Source of the DNA: Hydractinia symbiolongicarpus | Taxonomy: Eukaryota; Cnidaria; Hydrozoa; Anthoathecata; Hydractiniidae | Assembly (NCBI RefSeq): GCF_029227915.1 | Contig: NC_079880.1 | Coordinates: forward strand, 28,825,501-28,889,500 | Reading direction: 5' to 3' | DNA length: 64,000 nucleotides | In this document: piece after piece, positions 49,270 to 62,994 of the stretch | Layout of the letters: each line of letters begins with the position of its first letter | Position numbering within the stretch: position 1 is the first letter of the stretch | Made by a program: the position numbers and the translations under genes | Notes under the pieces: generated by a model | What the model was told of the DNA's origin: nothing | Seen by the model: only the letters and a program-made list of their open reading frames with translations | Databases searched by the model: none

Positions 49270-52110
49270 AGCTCTTTCATTAAGCGTGTCATCAAAAATG
49301 AAAACAGTTCTGAAAACTACAAGTCTCATGCGTTTTAGTGGTGAAAAAATAATTTAAAAAATCGTTCAGGAAATGAGTTTACTCCCTGGGTACTTTCTTT
49401 GTATACATTTGACTATACGGGCCAAGCCCGGGATTTACGTGCAATCGCGGGTTTTCGTTTGCCGGCAATTAAACCTCTTTTATTCAGCGTCTCATCAAAA
49501 ATGAAAACATTTTTGAAAACTACAAGTCTCAGGCGTTTTAGTGGTGAAAAATAATTTAAAAAATCGTTCTGGAAATGAGTTTACTCACAGGGTACTTTCT
49601 TTGTATACATTCGACTATACGGGCCAAGCCCGGGATTTTCGGGAAATCGCGGGTTTTCGTTTGCCGGCGATTAAACCTCTTTCATTAAGCGTCTCCTTAA
49701 AAATGAATACATTTTTGGAAACTACAAGTCTCATTCGTTCTATTGGTACAGAAATAATTTAAAAAATCGTTCGGGAAGTCAGTTTACTCCCTGGGTACTT
49801 TCTTTATATACATTCCACTATACGGGCCAAGCCCGGGATTTACGGGAAATCGCGGGTTTTCGTTTGCCGGCGATTAAACTTCTTTTATTCAGCGTCTCAT
49901 CAAAAATAAAAACATTTTTGAAAACTACAAGTCTCACGCGTTTTAGTGGTGAAAAAATAATTTAAAAAATCGTTCTGGAAATGAGTTTACTCACAGGGTA
50001 CTTTATTTGTATACATTTGACTATACAGGCCAAGCCCGGGATTTACAGGAAATCGAGGGTTTTCGTTTGCCGGTGATTAAACCTCTTTCATTAAGCGTCT
50101 CATCAAAAATGAAAACATTTCTGAAAACTACAAGTCTCATGCGTTTTAGTGGTAAAAAAATAATTTAAAAAATCGTTCAGGAAATGAGTTTACACCCTGG
50201 GTACTTTCTTTGTATACATTCGACTATACGGCCCAAGCCCGGGATTTACGTGCAATCGCGGGTTTTCGTTTGCCGGCGATTAAACCTCTTTCATTAAGCG
50301 TCTCATCAAAAACGAAAACATTTTTAAAAACTACAAGTCTCATGCGTTTTAGTGGTAAAAAAATAATTTAAAAAATCGTTCGGGAAATGAGTTTACTCCC
50401 TGGGTACTTTCTTTGTATACATTCGACTATACGGGCCAAGTCCGGAATTAACGGGAAATCGCGGGTTTTCGTTTGCCGGCGATTAAACCACTTTCATTAA
50501 GCGTCTCATCAAAAATGAAAACATTTTTAAAAACTACAAGTCTCATGGGCTTTAGTGGTGAAATAATAATTTAAAAAATCGTTCGGGAACTGAGTTTACT
50601 CCCTGGGTACTTTCCTTGTAAACTTTTGACTATACGGGCTGAGTCCGGGATTTTCGGGAAATCGCAGGTTTTCGTTTGCCGGCGATTAAACTTCTTTTAT
50701 TCAGCGTCTCAGCAAAAATGAAAACATTTTTAAAAACTACAAGTCTCATGCGTTTTAGTGGTGAAAAGATAATTTAAAAAATCGTTCTGGAAATGAGTTT
50801 ACTCACAGGGTACTTTCTTTGTAAACATTCGACTATACGGGACAAGCCCGGGATTTAGGGAAATCGTGGTATTTCGTTTGCCGGCGATTAAACCTCTTTC
50901 ATTAAGCGTCTCCTTAAAAATGAATACATTTTTGGAAACTACAAGTCTCATTCGTTCTATTGGTACAGAAATAATTTAAAAAATCGTTCGGGAAGTCAGT
51001 TTACTCCCTGGGTACTTTCTTTATATACATTCCACTATACGGGCCAAGCCCGGGATTTACGGGAAATCGCGGGTTTTCGTTTGCCAGCGATTAAACTTCT
51101 TTTATTCAGCGTCTCATCAAAAATGAAAACATTTTTGAAAACTACAAGTCTCACGCGTTTTAGTGGTGAAAAAATAATTTAAAAAATCGTTCTGGAAATG
51201 AGTTTACTCACAGGGTACTTTCTTTGTATACATTTGACTATACAGGCCAAGCCCGGGATTTACAGGAAATCGAGGGTTTTCGTTTGCCGGTGATTAAACC
51301 TCTTTCATTAAGCGTCTCATCAAAAATGAAAACATTTCTGAAAACTACAAGTCTCATGCCTTTTAGTGGTAAAAAAATAATTTAAAAAATCGTTCAGGAA
51401 ATGAGTTTACACCCTGGGTACTTTCTTTGTATACATTCGACTATACGGCCCAAGCCCGGGATTTACGTGCAATCGCGGGTTTTCGTTTGCCGGCGATTAA
51501 ACCTCTTTCATTAAGCGTCTCATCAAAAACGAAAACATTTTTAAAAACTACAAGTCTCATGCGTTTTAGTGGTAAAAAAATAATTTAAAAAATCGTTCGG
51601 GAAATGAGTTTACTCCCTGGGTACTTTCTTTGTATACATTCGACTATACGGGCCAAGTCCGGAATTAACGGGAAATCGCGGGTTTTCGTTTGCCGGCGAT
51701 TAAACCACTTCCATTAAGCGTCTCATCAAAAATGAAAACATTTTTAAAAACTACAAGTCTCATGGGCTTTAGTGGTGAAATAACAATTTAAAAAATCGTT
51801 CGGGAACTGAGTTTACTCCCTGGGTACTTTCCTTGTAAACTTTTGACTATACGGGCTGAGTCCGGGATTTTCGGGAAGTCGCAGGTTTTCCTTTGCCGGC
51901 GATTAAACCTCTTTTATTCAGCGTCTCATCAAAAATGAAAACATTTTTGTAAACTACAAGTCTCATTCGTTTTAGTGGTGAAAAAAAATTTAAAAAATCG
52001 TTCGGGAAATGAGTTTACTCCCTGGGTACTTTTTTTGTATACTTTTGACTGTACGGGCCGAGTCTGGGATTTAGGGGAAATCGCGGGTTTTCGTATGCCG
52101 GCGATTAAAC
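49270..52110 (+). repeat. Array domain 8: 6-monomer-period duplication
   Basis: GTCTCCTTAAAAATGAATAC lies at 49691 and 50908, 1,217 bp apart (6 monomers). About five monomers after each match in order: TCTTTATATACATTCC, ATACAGGCC with TTTACAGGAAATCGAGGG, TGCAATCGCGGG, AAGTCCGGAATTAACGGG, and GGCTGAGTCC with TTTTCGGGAA. The first copy then passes into a monomer with CAGCGTCTCAGCAAAAATG (near 50703) that the second lacks. No gene is seen. Confidence 0.8.
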
Positions 52111-52308
52111 TTCTTTTATTCAGCGTCTCATCAAAAATGAAAACATTTTTGTAAACTACAAGTCTCATTCGTTTTAGTGGTGAAAAAAAATTTAAAAAAT
52201 CGTTCGGGAAATGAGTTTACTCCCTGGGTACTTTTTTTGTATACTTTTGACTGTACGGGCCGAGTCTGGGATTTAGGGGAAATCGCGGGTTTTCGTATGC
52301 CGGCGATT
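51905..52308 (+). repeat. Two tandem identical-type 202 bp monomers
   Basis: Two adjacent monomers share TTTTTGTAAACTAC, CTCATTCGTTTTAG, GAAAAAAAATTT, ACTGTACGGGCCGAG and TTCGTATGCC. The first has the hybrid head AAACCTCTTTTATTCAG and the second AAACTTCTTTTATTCAG. ACTGTACGGG is specific to this block and its later copies near 54478 and 55490. Confidence 0.82.
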
Positions 52309-54337
52309 AAACCTCTTTCATTAAGCGTCTCATCAAAAATGAAAACAGTTCTGAAAACTACAAGTCTCATGCGTTTTAGTGGTGAAAAAATAATTTAAAA
52401 AATCGTTCAGGAAATGAGTTTACTCCCTGGGTACTTTCTTCGTATACTTTTGACTATACGGGCCAAGCCCGGGATTTACGGGAAATCGCGGGTTTTCGTT
52501 TGCCGGCGATTAAACTTCTTTTATTCAGCGTCTCATCAAAAATGAAAACATTTTTAAAAACTACAAGTCTCATGCGTTTTAGCGGTGAAAAGATAATTTA
52601 AAAAATCGTTCTTGAAATGAGTTTACTCACAGGGTACTTTCTTTGTAAACATTCGACTATACGGGACAAGCCCGGGATTTAGGGAAATCGTGGTATTTCG
52701 TTTGCCGGCGATTAAACCTCTTTCATTAAGCGTCTCCTTAAAAATGAATACATTTTTGGAAACTACAAGTCTCATTCGTTCTATTGGTACAGAAATAATT
52801 TGAAAAATCGTTCGGGAAGTCAGTTTACTCCCTGGGTACTTTCTTTATATACATTGCACTATACGGGCCAAGCCCGGGATTTACGGGAAATCGCGGGTTT
52901 TCGTTTGCCGGCGATTAAACTTCTTTTATTCAGCGTCTCATCAAAAATAAAAACATTTTTGAAAACTACAAGTCTCACGCGTTTTAATGGTGAAAAAATA
53001 ATTTAAAAAATCGTTCTGGAAATGAGTTTACTCACAGGGTACTTTCTTTGTATACATTTGACTATACAGGCCAAGCCCGGGATTTACAGGAAATCGAGGG
53101 TTTTCGTTTGCCGGTGATTAAACCTCTTTCATCAAGCGTCTCATCAAAAATGAAAACATTTCTGAAAACTACAAGTCTCATGCGTTTTAATGGTGAAAAG
53201 AAAATTTAAAAAATCGTTCGGGAAATGAGTTTACACCCTGGGTACTTTCTTTGTATACATTCGACTATACGGGCCAAGCCCGGGATTTACGTGCAATCGC
53301 GGGTTTTCGTTTGCCGGCAATTATACCTCTTTTATTCAGCGTCTCATCAAAAATGAAAACATTTTTGAAAACTACAAGTCTCACGCGTTTTAGTGGTAAA
53401 AAATAATTTAAAAAATCGTTCTGGAAATGAGTTTACTCACAGGGTACTTTCTTTGTATACATTCGACTATACATGCCAAGCCCGGGATTTACGGAAAATC
53501 GAGGGTTTTCGGTTGCCGGCGATTTAACCTCTTTCATTAAGCGTCTCATCAAAAATGAAAACATTTGGATAACTACAAGTCTCATGCGTTTTAGTGGTGA
53601 AAAAAAAATTTAAAAAATCGTTCGGAAAATGAGTTTACACCCTGGGTACTTTCTTTGTATACATTCGACTATACGGGCCAAGCCCGGGATTTACGGGAAA
53701 TCGCGGGTTTTCGTTTACCGGCGATTAAACTCCTTTTATTCAGCGTCTCATCAAAAATGAAAACATTTTTGAAAACTACAAGTCTCATGCCTTTTAGTGG
53801 TGAAAAGATAATTTAAGAAATCGTTCTGGAAATGAGTTTACTCACAGGGTACTTTCTTTGTAAACATTCGACTATACGGGACAAGCCCGGGATTTAGGGA
53901 AATCGTGGTATTTCGTTTGACGGCGATTAAACCTCTTTCATTAAGCGTCTCCTTAAAAATGAAAACATTTTTGGAAACTACAAGTCTCATTCGTTCTATT
54001 GGTACAAAAATAATTTGAAAAAACGTTTGGGAAGTCAGTTTACTCCCTGGGTACTTTCTTTATATACATTCCACTATACGGGCCAAGCCCGGGATTTACG
54101 GGAAATCGCGGGTTTTCGTTTGCCGGCGATTAAACTTCTTTTATTCAGCGTCTCATCAAAAATGAAAACATTTGTGAAAACTACAAGTCTCATGCGTTTT
54201 AGTGGTGAAAAAATAATTTAAGAAATCGTTCAGGAAATGAGTTTACTCCCTGGGTACTTTCTTTGTATACATTCGACTATACGGGCCAAGCCCGGGATTT
54301 TCGGGAAATCGCGGGTTTTCGTATGCCGGCGATTAAA
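52110..54337 (+). repeat. 11-monomer higher-order unit, copy 1 (2,228 bp)
   Basis: The unit begins with the ACTGTACGGG / TTCGTATGCC monomer, includes AAACAGTTCTG, GTGGTATTTCG, CATTGCACTATACGGG, CTCACGCGTTTTAATGG, TTACAGGAAATCGAGGG and CGGTTGCCGGCGATTTAAC, and ends in TTTTCGGGAAATCGCGGG. The last monomer ends TTTTCGTATGCC, as if joined to the end of an ACTGTACGGG-type neighbour. Confidence 0.83.
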
Positions 54338-55350
54338 CTTCTTTTATTCAGCGTCTCATCAAAAATGAAAACATTTTTGTAAACTACAAGTCTCATTCGT
54401 TTTAGTGGTGAAAAAAAATTTAAAAAATCGTTCGGGAAATGAGTTTACTCCCTGGGTACTTTTTTTGTATACTTTTGACTGTACGGGCCGAGTCTGGGAT
54501 TTAGGGGAAATCGCGGGTTTTCGTATGCCGGCGATTAAACCTCTTTCATTAAGCGTCTCATCAAAAATGAAAACAGTTCTGAAAACTACAAGTCTCATGC
54601 GTTTTAGTGGTGAAAAAATAATTTAAAAAATCGTTCAGGAAATGAGTTTACTCCCTGGGTACTTTCTTCGTATACTTTTGACTATACGGGCCAAGCCCGG
54701 GATTTACGGGAAATCGCGGGTTTTCGTTTGCCGGCGATTAAACTTCTTTTATTCAGCGTCTCATCAAAAATGAAAACATTTTTAAAAACTACAAGTCTCA
54801 TGCGTTTTAGCGGTGAAAAGATAATTTAAAAAATCGTTCTTGAAATGAGTTTACTCACAGGGTACTTTCTTTGTAAACATTCGACTATACGGGACAAGCC
54901 CGGGATTTAGGGAAATCGTGGTATTTCGTTTGCCGGCGATTAAACCTCTTTCATTAAGCGTCTCCTTAAAAATGAATACATTTTTGGAAACTACAAGTCT
55001 CATTCGTTCTATTGGTACAGAAATAATTTGAAAAATCGTTCGGGAAGTCAGTTTACTCCCTGGGTACTTTCTTTATATACATTGCACTATACGGGCCAAG
55101 CCCGGGATTTACGGGAAATCGCGGGTTTTCGTTTGCCGGCGATTAAACTTCTTTTATTCAGCGTCTCATCAAAAATAAAAACATTTTTGAAAACTACAAG
55201 TCTCACGCGTTTTAATGGTGAAAAAATAATTTAAAAAATCGTTCTGGAAATGAGTTTACTCACAGGGTACTTTCTTTGTATACATTTGACTATACAGGCC
55301 AAGCCCGGGATTTACAGGAAATCGAGGGTTTTCGTTTGCCGGTGATTAAA
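54338..55350 (+). repeat. Truncated 5-monomer version of the unit, copy 2 (1,013 bp)
   Basis: This copy matches the first five monomers of copy 1 and then stops. At 55349 a hybrid head AAACCTCTTTTATTCAG joins the CCTCTTTCATTAAG type on the left to the CTTCTTTTATTCAG type on the right, and copy 3 starts. Six monomers of the unit are absent, as expected from exchange between misaligned units. Confidence 0.83.
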
Positions 55351-57566
55351 CCTCTTTTATTCAGCGTCTCATCAAAAATGAAAACATTTTTGTAAACTAC
55401 AAGTCTCATTCGTTTTAGTGGTGAAAAAAAATTTAAAAAATCGTTCGGGAAATGAGTTTACTCCCTGGGTACTTTTTTTGTATACTTTTGACTGTACGGG
55501 CCGAGTCTGGGATTTAGGGGAAATCGCGGGTTTTCGTATGCCGGCGATTAAACCTCTTTCATTAAGCGTCTCATCAAAAATGAAAACAGTTCTGAAAACT
55601 ACAAGTCTCATGCGTTTTAGTGGTGAAAAAATAATTTAAAAAATCGTTCAGGAAATGAGTTTACTCCCTGGGTACTTTCTTCGTATACTTTTGACTATAC
55701 GGGCCAAGCCCGGGATTTACGGGAAATCGCGGGTTTTCGTTTGCCGGCGATTAAACTTCTTTTATTCAGCGTCTCATCAAAAATGAAAACATTTTTAAAA
55801 ACTACAAGTCTCATGCGTTTTAGCGGTGAAAAGATAATTTACAAAATCGTTCTTGAAATGAGTTTACTCACAGGGTACTTTCTTTGTAAACATTCGACTA
55901 TACGGGACAAGCCCGGGATTTAGGGAAATCGTGGTATTTCGTTTGCCGGCGATTAAACCTCTTTCAATAAGCGTCTCCTTAAAAATGAATACATTTTTGG
56001 AAACTACAAGTCTCATTCGTTCTATTGGTACAGAAATAATTTGAAAAATCGTTCGGGAAGTCAGTTTACTCCCTGGGTACTTTCTTTATATACATTGCAC
56101 TATACGGGCCAAGCCCGGGATTTACGGGAAATCGCGGGTTTTCGTTTGCCGGCGATTAAACTTCTTTTATTCAGCGTCTCATCAAAAATAAAAACATTTT
56201 TGAAAACTACAAGTCTCACGCGTTTTAATGGTGAAAAAATAATTTAAAAAATCGTTCTGGAAATGAGTTTACTCACAGGGTACTTTCTTTGTATACATTT
56301 GACTATACAGGCCAAGCCCGGGATTTACAGGAAATCGAGGGTTTTCGTTTGCCGGTGATTAAACCTCTTTCATTAAGCGTCTCATCAAAAATGAAAACAT
56401 TTCTGAAAACTACAAGTCTCATGCGTTTTAATGGTGAAAAGAAAATTTAAAAAATCGTTCGGGAAATGAGTTTACACCCTGGGTACTTTCTTTGTATACA
56501 TTCGACTATACGGGCCAAGCCCGGGATTTACGTGCAATCGCGGGTTTTCGTTTGCCGGCAATTATACCTCTTTTATTCAGCGTCTCATCAAAAATGAAAA
56601 CATTTTTGAAAACTACAAGTCTCACGCGTTTTAGTGGTGAAAAATAATTTAAAAAATCGTTCTGGAAATGAGTTTACTCACAGGGTACTTTCTTTGTATA
56701 CATTCGACTATACATGCCAAGCCCGGGATTTACGGAAAATCGAGGGTTTTCGGTTGCCGGCGATTTAACCTCTTTCATTAAGCGTCTCATCAAAAATGAA
56801 AACATTTGGATAACTACAAGTCTCATGCGTTTTAGTGGTGAAAAAAAAATTTAAAAAATCGTTCGGAAAATGAGTTTACACCCTGGGTACTTTCTTTGTA
56901 TACATTCGACTATACGGGCCAAGCCCGGGATTTACGGGAAATCGCGGGTTTTCGTTTACCGGCGATTAAACTCCTTTTATTCAGCGTCTCATCAAAAATG
57001 AAAACATTTTTGAAAACTACAAGTCTCATGCCTTTTAGTGGTGAAAAGATAATTTAAGAAATCGTTCTGGAAATGAGTTTACTCACAGGGTACTTTCTTT
57101 GTAAACATTCGACTATACGGGACAAGCCCGGGATTTAGGGAAATCGTGGTATTTCGTTTGACGGCGATTAAACCTCTTTCATTAAGCGTCTCCTTAAAAA
57201 TGAAAACATTTTTGGAAACTACAAGTCTCATTCGTTCTATTGGTACAAAAATAATTCGAAAAAACGTTTGGGAAGTCAGTTTACTCCCTGGGTACTTTCT
57301 TTATATACATTCCACTATACGGGCCAAGCCCGGGATTTACGGGAAATCGCGGGTTTTCGTTTGCCGGCGATTAAACTTCTTTTATTCAGCGTCTCATCAA
57401 AAATGAAAACATTTGTGAAAACTACAAGTCTCATGCGTTTTAGTGGTGAAAAAATAATTTAAGAAATCGTTCAGGAAATGAGTTTACTCCCTGGGTACTT
57501 TCTTTGTATACATTCGACTATACGGGCCAAGCCCGGGATTTTCGGGAAATCGCGGGTTTTCGTTTG
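55351..57566 (+). repeat. 11-monomer higher-order unit, copy 3 (~2.2 kb)
   Basis: This repeats copy 1 with an offset of about 3,240 bp, down to CGGTTGCCGG (53511 and 56751) and CATTTGGATAAC. Small differences are GTGGTAAAAAATAA against GTGGTGAAAAATAA (near 53397 and 56637), AATTTGAAAAAACG against AATTCGAAAAAACG (near 54014 and 57254), and TAATTTACAAAATCG near 55835. It ends where TTTTCGTTTGCC and a CCACTTTCATTAAG head replace the copy 1 sequence. Confidence 0.83.
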
Positions 57567-60469
57567 CCGGCGATTAAACCACTTTCATTAAGCGTCTCAT
57601 CAAAAATGAAAACATTTTTAAAAACTACAAGTCTCATGCGTTTTAATGGTGAAAAAATAATTTAAAAAATCGTTCGGGAAATGAGTTTACTCCCTGGGTA
57701 CTTTCTTCGTGTACTTTTGACAATACGGGCCAAGCCCGGGATTTACGGGAAATCGCGGGTTTTCGTTTGCCGGCGATTAAACTTCTTTTATTCAGCGTCT
57801 CATCAAAAATGAAAACATTTTTAAAAACTACAAGTCTCATGCGTTTTAGTGGTGAAAAGATAATTTAAAAAATCGTTCTGGAAATGAGTTTACTCACAGG
57901 GTACTTTCTTTGTAAACATTCGACTATACGGGACAAGCCCGGGATTTAGGGAAATCGTGGTATTTCGTTTGCCGGCAATAAAACCTCTTTCATTAAGCGT
58001 CTCCTTAAAAATGAATACATTTTTGGAAACTACAAGTCTCATTCGTTCTATTGGTACAGAAATAATTTGAAAAATCGTTCGGGAAGTCAGTTTACTCCCT
58101 GGGTACTTTCTTTATATACATTCCACTATACGGGCCAAGCCCGGGATTTACGGGAAATCGCAGGTTTTCGTTTGCCGGCGATTAAACTTCTTTTATTCAG
58201 CGTCTCATCAAAAATAAAAACATTTTTGAAAACTACAAGTCTCACGCGTTTTAGTGGTGAAAAAATAATTTAAAAAATCGTTCTGGAAATGAGTTTACTC
58301 ACAGGGTACTTTCTTTGTATACATTTGACTATACAGGCCAAGCCCAGGATTTACAGGAAATCGAGGGTTTTCGTTTGCCGGTGATTAAACCTCTTTCATT
58401 AAGCGTCTCATCAAAAATGAAAACATTTCTGAAAACTAAAAGTCTCATGCGTTTTAATGGTGAAAAGAAAATTTAAAAAATCGTTCGGGAAATGAGTTTA
58501 CACCCTGGGTACTTTCTTTGTATACATTCGACTATACGGGCCAAGCCCGGGATTTACGTGCAATCGCGGGTTTTCGTTTGCCGGCAAATAAACCTCTTTC
58601 ATTAAGCGTCTCATTAAAAATGAAAACATTTTTGAAAACTACAAGTCTCATGCGTTTTAGTGGTGAAAAGATAATTTAAAAAATCGTTCTTGAAATGAGT
58701 TTACTCACAGGGTACTTTCTTTGTAAACATTCGACAATACGGGACATGCCCGGGATTTAGGGAAATCGTGGTATTTCGTTTGCCGGCGATTAAACCTCTT
58801 TCATTAGGCGTCTCATTAAAAATGAAAACATTTTCGGAAACTACAAGTCTCATTCGTTCTATTGGTGCAGAGATAGTTTAAAAAATCGTTCGGGAAATCA
58901 GTTTACTCCCTGGGTACTTTATTTATATACATTCCACTATACGGGCCAAGCCCGGGATTTACGGGAAATCGCGGGTTTTCGTTTGCCGGCGATTAAACTT
59001 CTTTTATTCAGCGTCTCATCAAAAATAAAAACATTTTTGAAAACTACAAGTCTCACGCGTTTTAGTGGTGAAAAAATAATTTAAAAAATCGTTCTGGAAA
59101 TGAGTTTACTCACAGGGTACTTTCTTTGTATACATTTGACTATACAGGCCAAGCCCGGGATTTACAGGAAATCGAGGGTTTTCGTTTGCCGGTGATTAAA
59201 CCTCTTTCATTAAGCGTCTCATCAAAAATGAAAACATTTCTGAAAACTAAAAGTCTCTTACGTTTTAATGGTGAAAAGAAAATTTAAAAAATCGTTCGGG
59301 AAATGAGTTTACACCCTGGGTACTTTCTTTGTATACATTCGACTAAACGGGCCAAGCCCGGGATTTACGTGCAATCGCGGGTTTTCGTTTGCCGGCAAAT
59401 AAACCTCTTTCATTAAGCGTCTCATTAAAAATAAAAATATTTTTGAAAACTACAAGTCTCATGCGTTTTAGTGGTGAAAAGATAATTTAAAAAATCGTTC
59501 TTGAAATGAGTTTACTCACAGGGTACTTTCTTTGTAAACATTCGACAATACGGGACATGCCCGGGATTTAGGGAAATCGTGGTATTTCGTTTGCCGGCGA
59601 TTAAACCTCTTTCATTAGGCGTCTCATTAAAAATGAAAACATTTTCGGAAACTACAAGTCTCATTCGTTCTATTGGTGCAGAGATAGTTTAAAAAATCGT
59701 TCGGGATATCAGTTTACTCCCTGGGTACTTTATTTATATACATTCAACTATACGGGCCAATCCCGGCATTTACGGGAAATTGCGGGTTTTCGTTTGCCGG
59801 CGATTAAACTTCTTTTATTCAGCGTCTCATCAAAAATGAAAACATTTTTGAAAACTACAAGTCTCACGCGTTTTAGTGGTGAAAAATAATTTAAAAAATC
59901 GTTCTGGAAATGAGTTTACTCACAGGGTACTTTCTTTGTATACATTCGACTATACATGCCAAGCCCGGGATTTACGGAAAATCGAGGGTTTTCGTTTGCC
60001 GGCGATTAAACCTCTTTCATTAAGTGTCTCATCAAAAATGAAAACATTTGGAAAACTACAAGTCTCATGCGTTTTAGTGGTGAAAAAAAATTTAAAAAAT
60101 CGTTCGGGAAATGAGTTTACACCCTGGGTACTTTCTTTGTATACATTCGACTATACGGGCCAAGCCCGGGATTTACGGGAAATCGCAGGTTTTCGTTTGC
60201 CGGCGATTAAACTCCTTTTATTCAGCGTCTCATCAAAAATGAAAACATTTTTGAAAACTACAAGTCTCATGCGTTTTAGTGGTGAAAAGATAATTTAAGA
60301 AATCGTTCTGGAAATGAGTTTACTCACAGGGTACTTTCTTTGTAAACATTCGACTATACGGGACAAGCCCGGGATTTAGGGAAATCGTGGTATTTCGTTT
60401 GCCGGCGATTAAACCTCTTTCATTAAGCGTCTCATTAAAAATGAAAACATTTTTGAAAACTACCAGTCT

Positions 60470-61686
60470 CACGCGTTTTAGTGGTGAATAAAATAATTTA
60501 AAAAATCGTTCGGGAAATGAGTTTACACCCTGGGTACTTTCTTTGTATACATTCGACTATACGGGCCAAGCCCGGGATTTACGGGAAATCGCGGGTTTTC
60601 GTTTGCCGGCGATTAAACTCCTTTTATTCAGCGTCTCATCAAAAATGAAAACATTTTTAAAAACTACAAGTCTCATTCGTTCTATTGGTACAGAAATAAT
60701 TTGAAAAATCGTTCGGGAAGTCAGTTTACTCCCTGGGTACTTTCTTTATATACATTCTACTATACGGGCCAAGCCCGGGATTTACGGGAAATCGCGGGTT
60801 TTCGTTTGCCGGCGATTAAACTTCTTTTATTCAGCGTCTCATCAAAAATAAAAACATTTTTGAAAACTACAAGTCTCACGCGTTTTAGTGGTGAAAAAAT
60901 AATTTAAAAAATCGTTCTGGAAATGAGTTTACTCACAGGGTACCTTCTTTGTATACATTTGACTATACAGGCCAAGCCCGGGATTTACAGGAAATCGAGG
61001 GTTTTCGTTTGCCGGTGATTAAACCTCTTTCATTAAGCGTCTCATTAAAAATGAAAACATTTTTGAAAACTACAAGTCTCACGCGTTTTAGTGGTGAAAA
61101 AATAATTTAAAAAATCGTTCGGGAAATGAGTTTACACCCTGGGTACTTTCTTTGTATACATTCGACTATACGGGCCAAGCCCGGGATTTACGGGAAATCG
61201 CGGGTTTTCGTTTGCCGGCGATTAAACTCCTTTTATTCAGCGTCTCATCAAAAATGAAAACATGTTTGAAAACTACAAGTCTCATTCGTTCTATTGGTAC
61301 AGAAATAATTTGAAAAATCGTTCGGGAAGTCAGTTTACTCCCTGGGTACTTTCTTTATATACATTCTACTATACGGGCCAAGCCCGGGATTTACGGGAAA
61401 TCGCGGGTTTTCGTTTGCCGGCGATTAAACTTCTTTTATTCAGCGTCTCATCAAAAATAAAAACATTTTTAAAAACTACAAGTCTCACGCGTTTTAGTGG
61501 TGAAAAAATAATTTAAAAAATCGTTCTGGAAATGAGTTTACTCACAGGGTACTTTCTTTGTATACATTTGACTATACAGGCCAAGCCCGGGATTTACAGG
61601 AAATCGAGGGTTTTCGTTTGCCGGTGATTAAACCTCTTTCATTAAGCGTCTCATCAAAAATGAAAACATTTCTGAAAACTACAAGT
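60470..61686 (+). repeat. 3-monomer tandem duplication (2 x 608 bp)
   Basis: The order is a CTCACGCG monomer with an ACACCCTGGG tail, then a CATTCGTTCTATTGG monomer with TCTTTATATACATTCTAC, then a CTCACGCG monomer with a TTACAGGAAATCGAGGG tail. It appears at about 60470-61077 and 61078-61686. The first copy has a private GTGGTGAATAAAATAA insertion near 60487, and the second a private ACATGTTTG change near 61262. Confidence 0.72.
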
Positions 61687-62994
61687 CTCATGCGTTTTAA
61701 TGGTGAAAAGAAAATTTAAAAAATCGTTCGGGAAATGAGTTTACACCCTGGGTACTTTCTTTGTATACATTCGACTATACGGGCCAAGCCCGGGATTTAC
61801 GTGCAATCGCGGGTTTTCGTTTGCCGGCAATTAAACCTCTTTCATTAAGCGTCTCATTAAAAATGAAAACATTTTTAAAAACTACAAGTCTCATGCGTTT
61901 TAGTGGTGAAAAGATAATTTAAAAAATCGTTCTTGAAATGAGTTTACTCACAGGGTACTTTCTTTGTAAACATTCGACAATACGGGACATGCCCGGGATT
62001 TAGGGAAATCGTGGTATTTCGTTTGCCGGCGATTAAACCTCTTTCATTAGGCGTCTCATTAAAAATGAAAACATTTTCGGAAACTACAAGTCTCATTCGT
62101 TCTATTGGTGCAGAGATAGTTTAAAAAATCGTTCGGGAAATCAGTTTACTCCCTGGGTACTTTATTTATATACATTCAACTATACGGGCCAATCCCGGCA
62201 TTTACGGGAAATTGCGGGTTTTCGTTTGCCGGCGATTAAACTTCTTTTATTCAGCGTCTCATCAAAAATGAAAACATTTTTGAAAACTACAAGTCTCACG
62301 CGTTTTAGTGGTGAAAAATAATTTAAAAAATCGTTCTGGAAATGAGATTACTCACAGGGTACTTTCTTTGTATACATTCGACTATACATGCCAAGCCCGG
62401 GATTTACGGAAAATCGAGGGTTTTCGTTTGCCGGCGATTAAACCTCTTTCATTAAGCGTCTTATCAAAAATGAAAACATTTGGAAAACTACAAGTCTCAT
62501 GCGTTTTAGTGGTGAAAAAAAAATTTAAAAAATCGTTCGGGAAATGAGTTTACACCCTGGGTACTTTCTTTGTATACATTCGACTATACGGGCCAAGCCC
62601 GGGATTTACGGGAAATCGCTGGTTTTCGTTTGCCGGCGATTAAACTCCTTTTATTCAGCGTCTCATCAAAAATGAAAACATTTTTGAAAACTACAAGTCT
62701 CATGCGTTTTAGTGGTGAAAAGATAATTTAAGAAATCGTTCTGGAAATGGGTTTACTCACAGGGTACTTTCTTTGTAAACATTTGACTATACAGGCCAAG
62801 CCCGGGATTTACAGGAAATCGAGGGTTTTCGTTTGCCGGCGATTAAACCTCTTTCATTAAGCGTCTCATCAAAAATGAAAACATTTCTGAAAACTACAAG
62901 TCTCATGCGTTTTAATGGTGAAATGAAAATTTAAAAAATCGTTCGGGAAATGAGTTTACACCCTGGGTACTTTCTTTGTATACATTCGACTATA

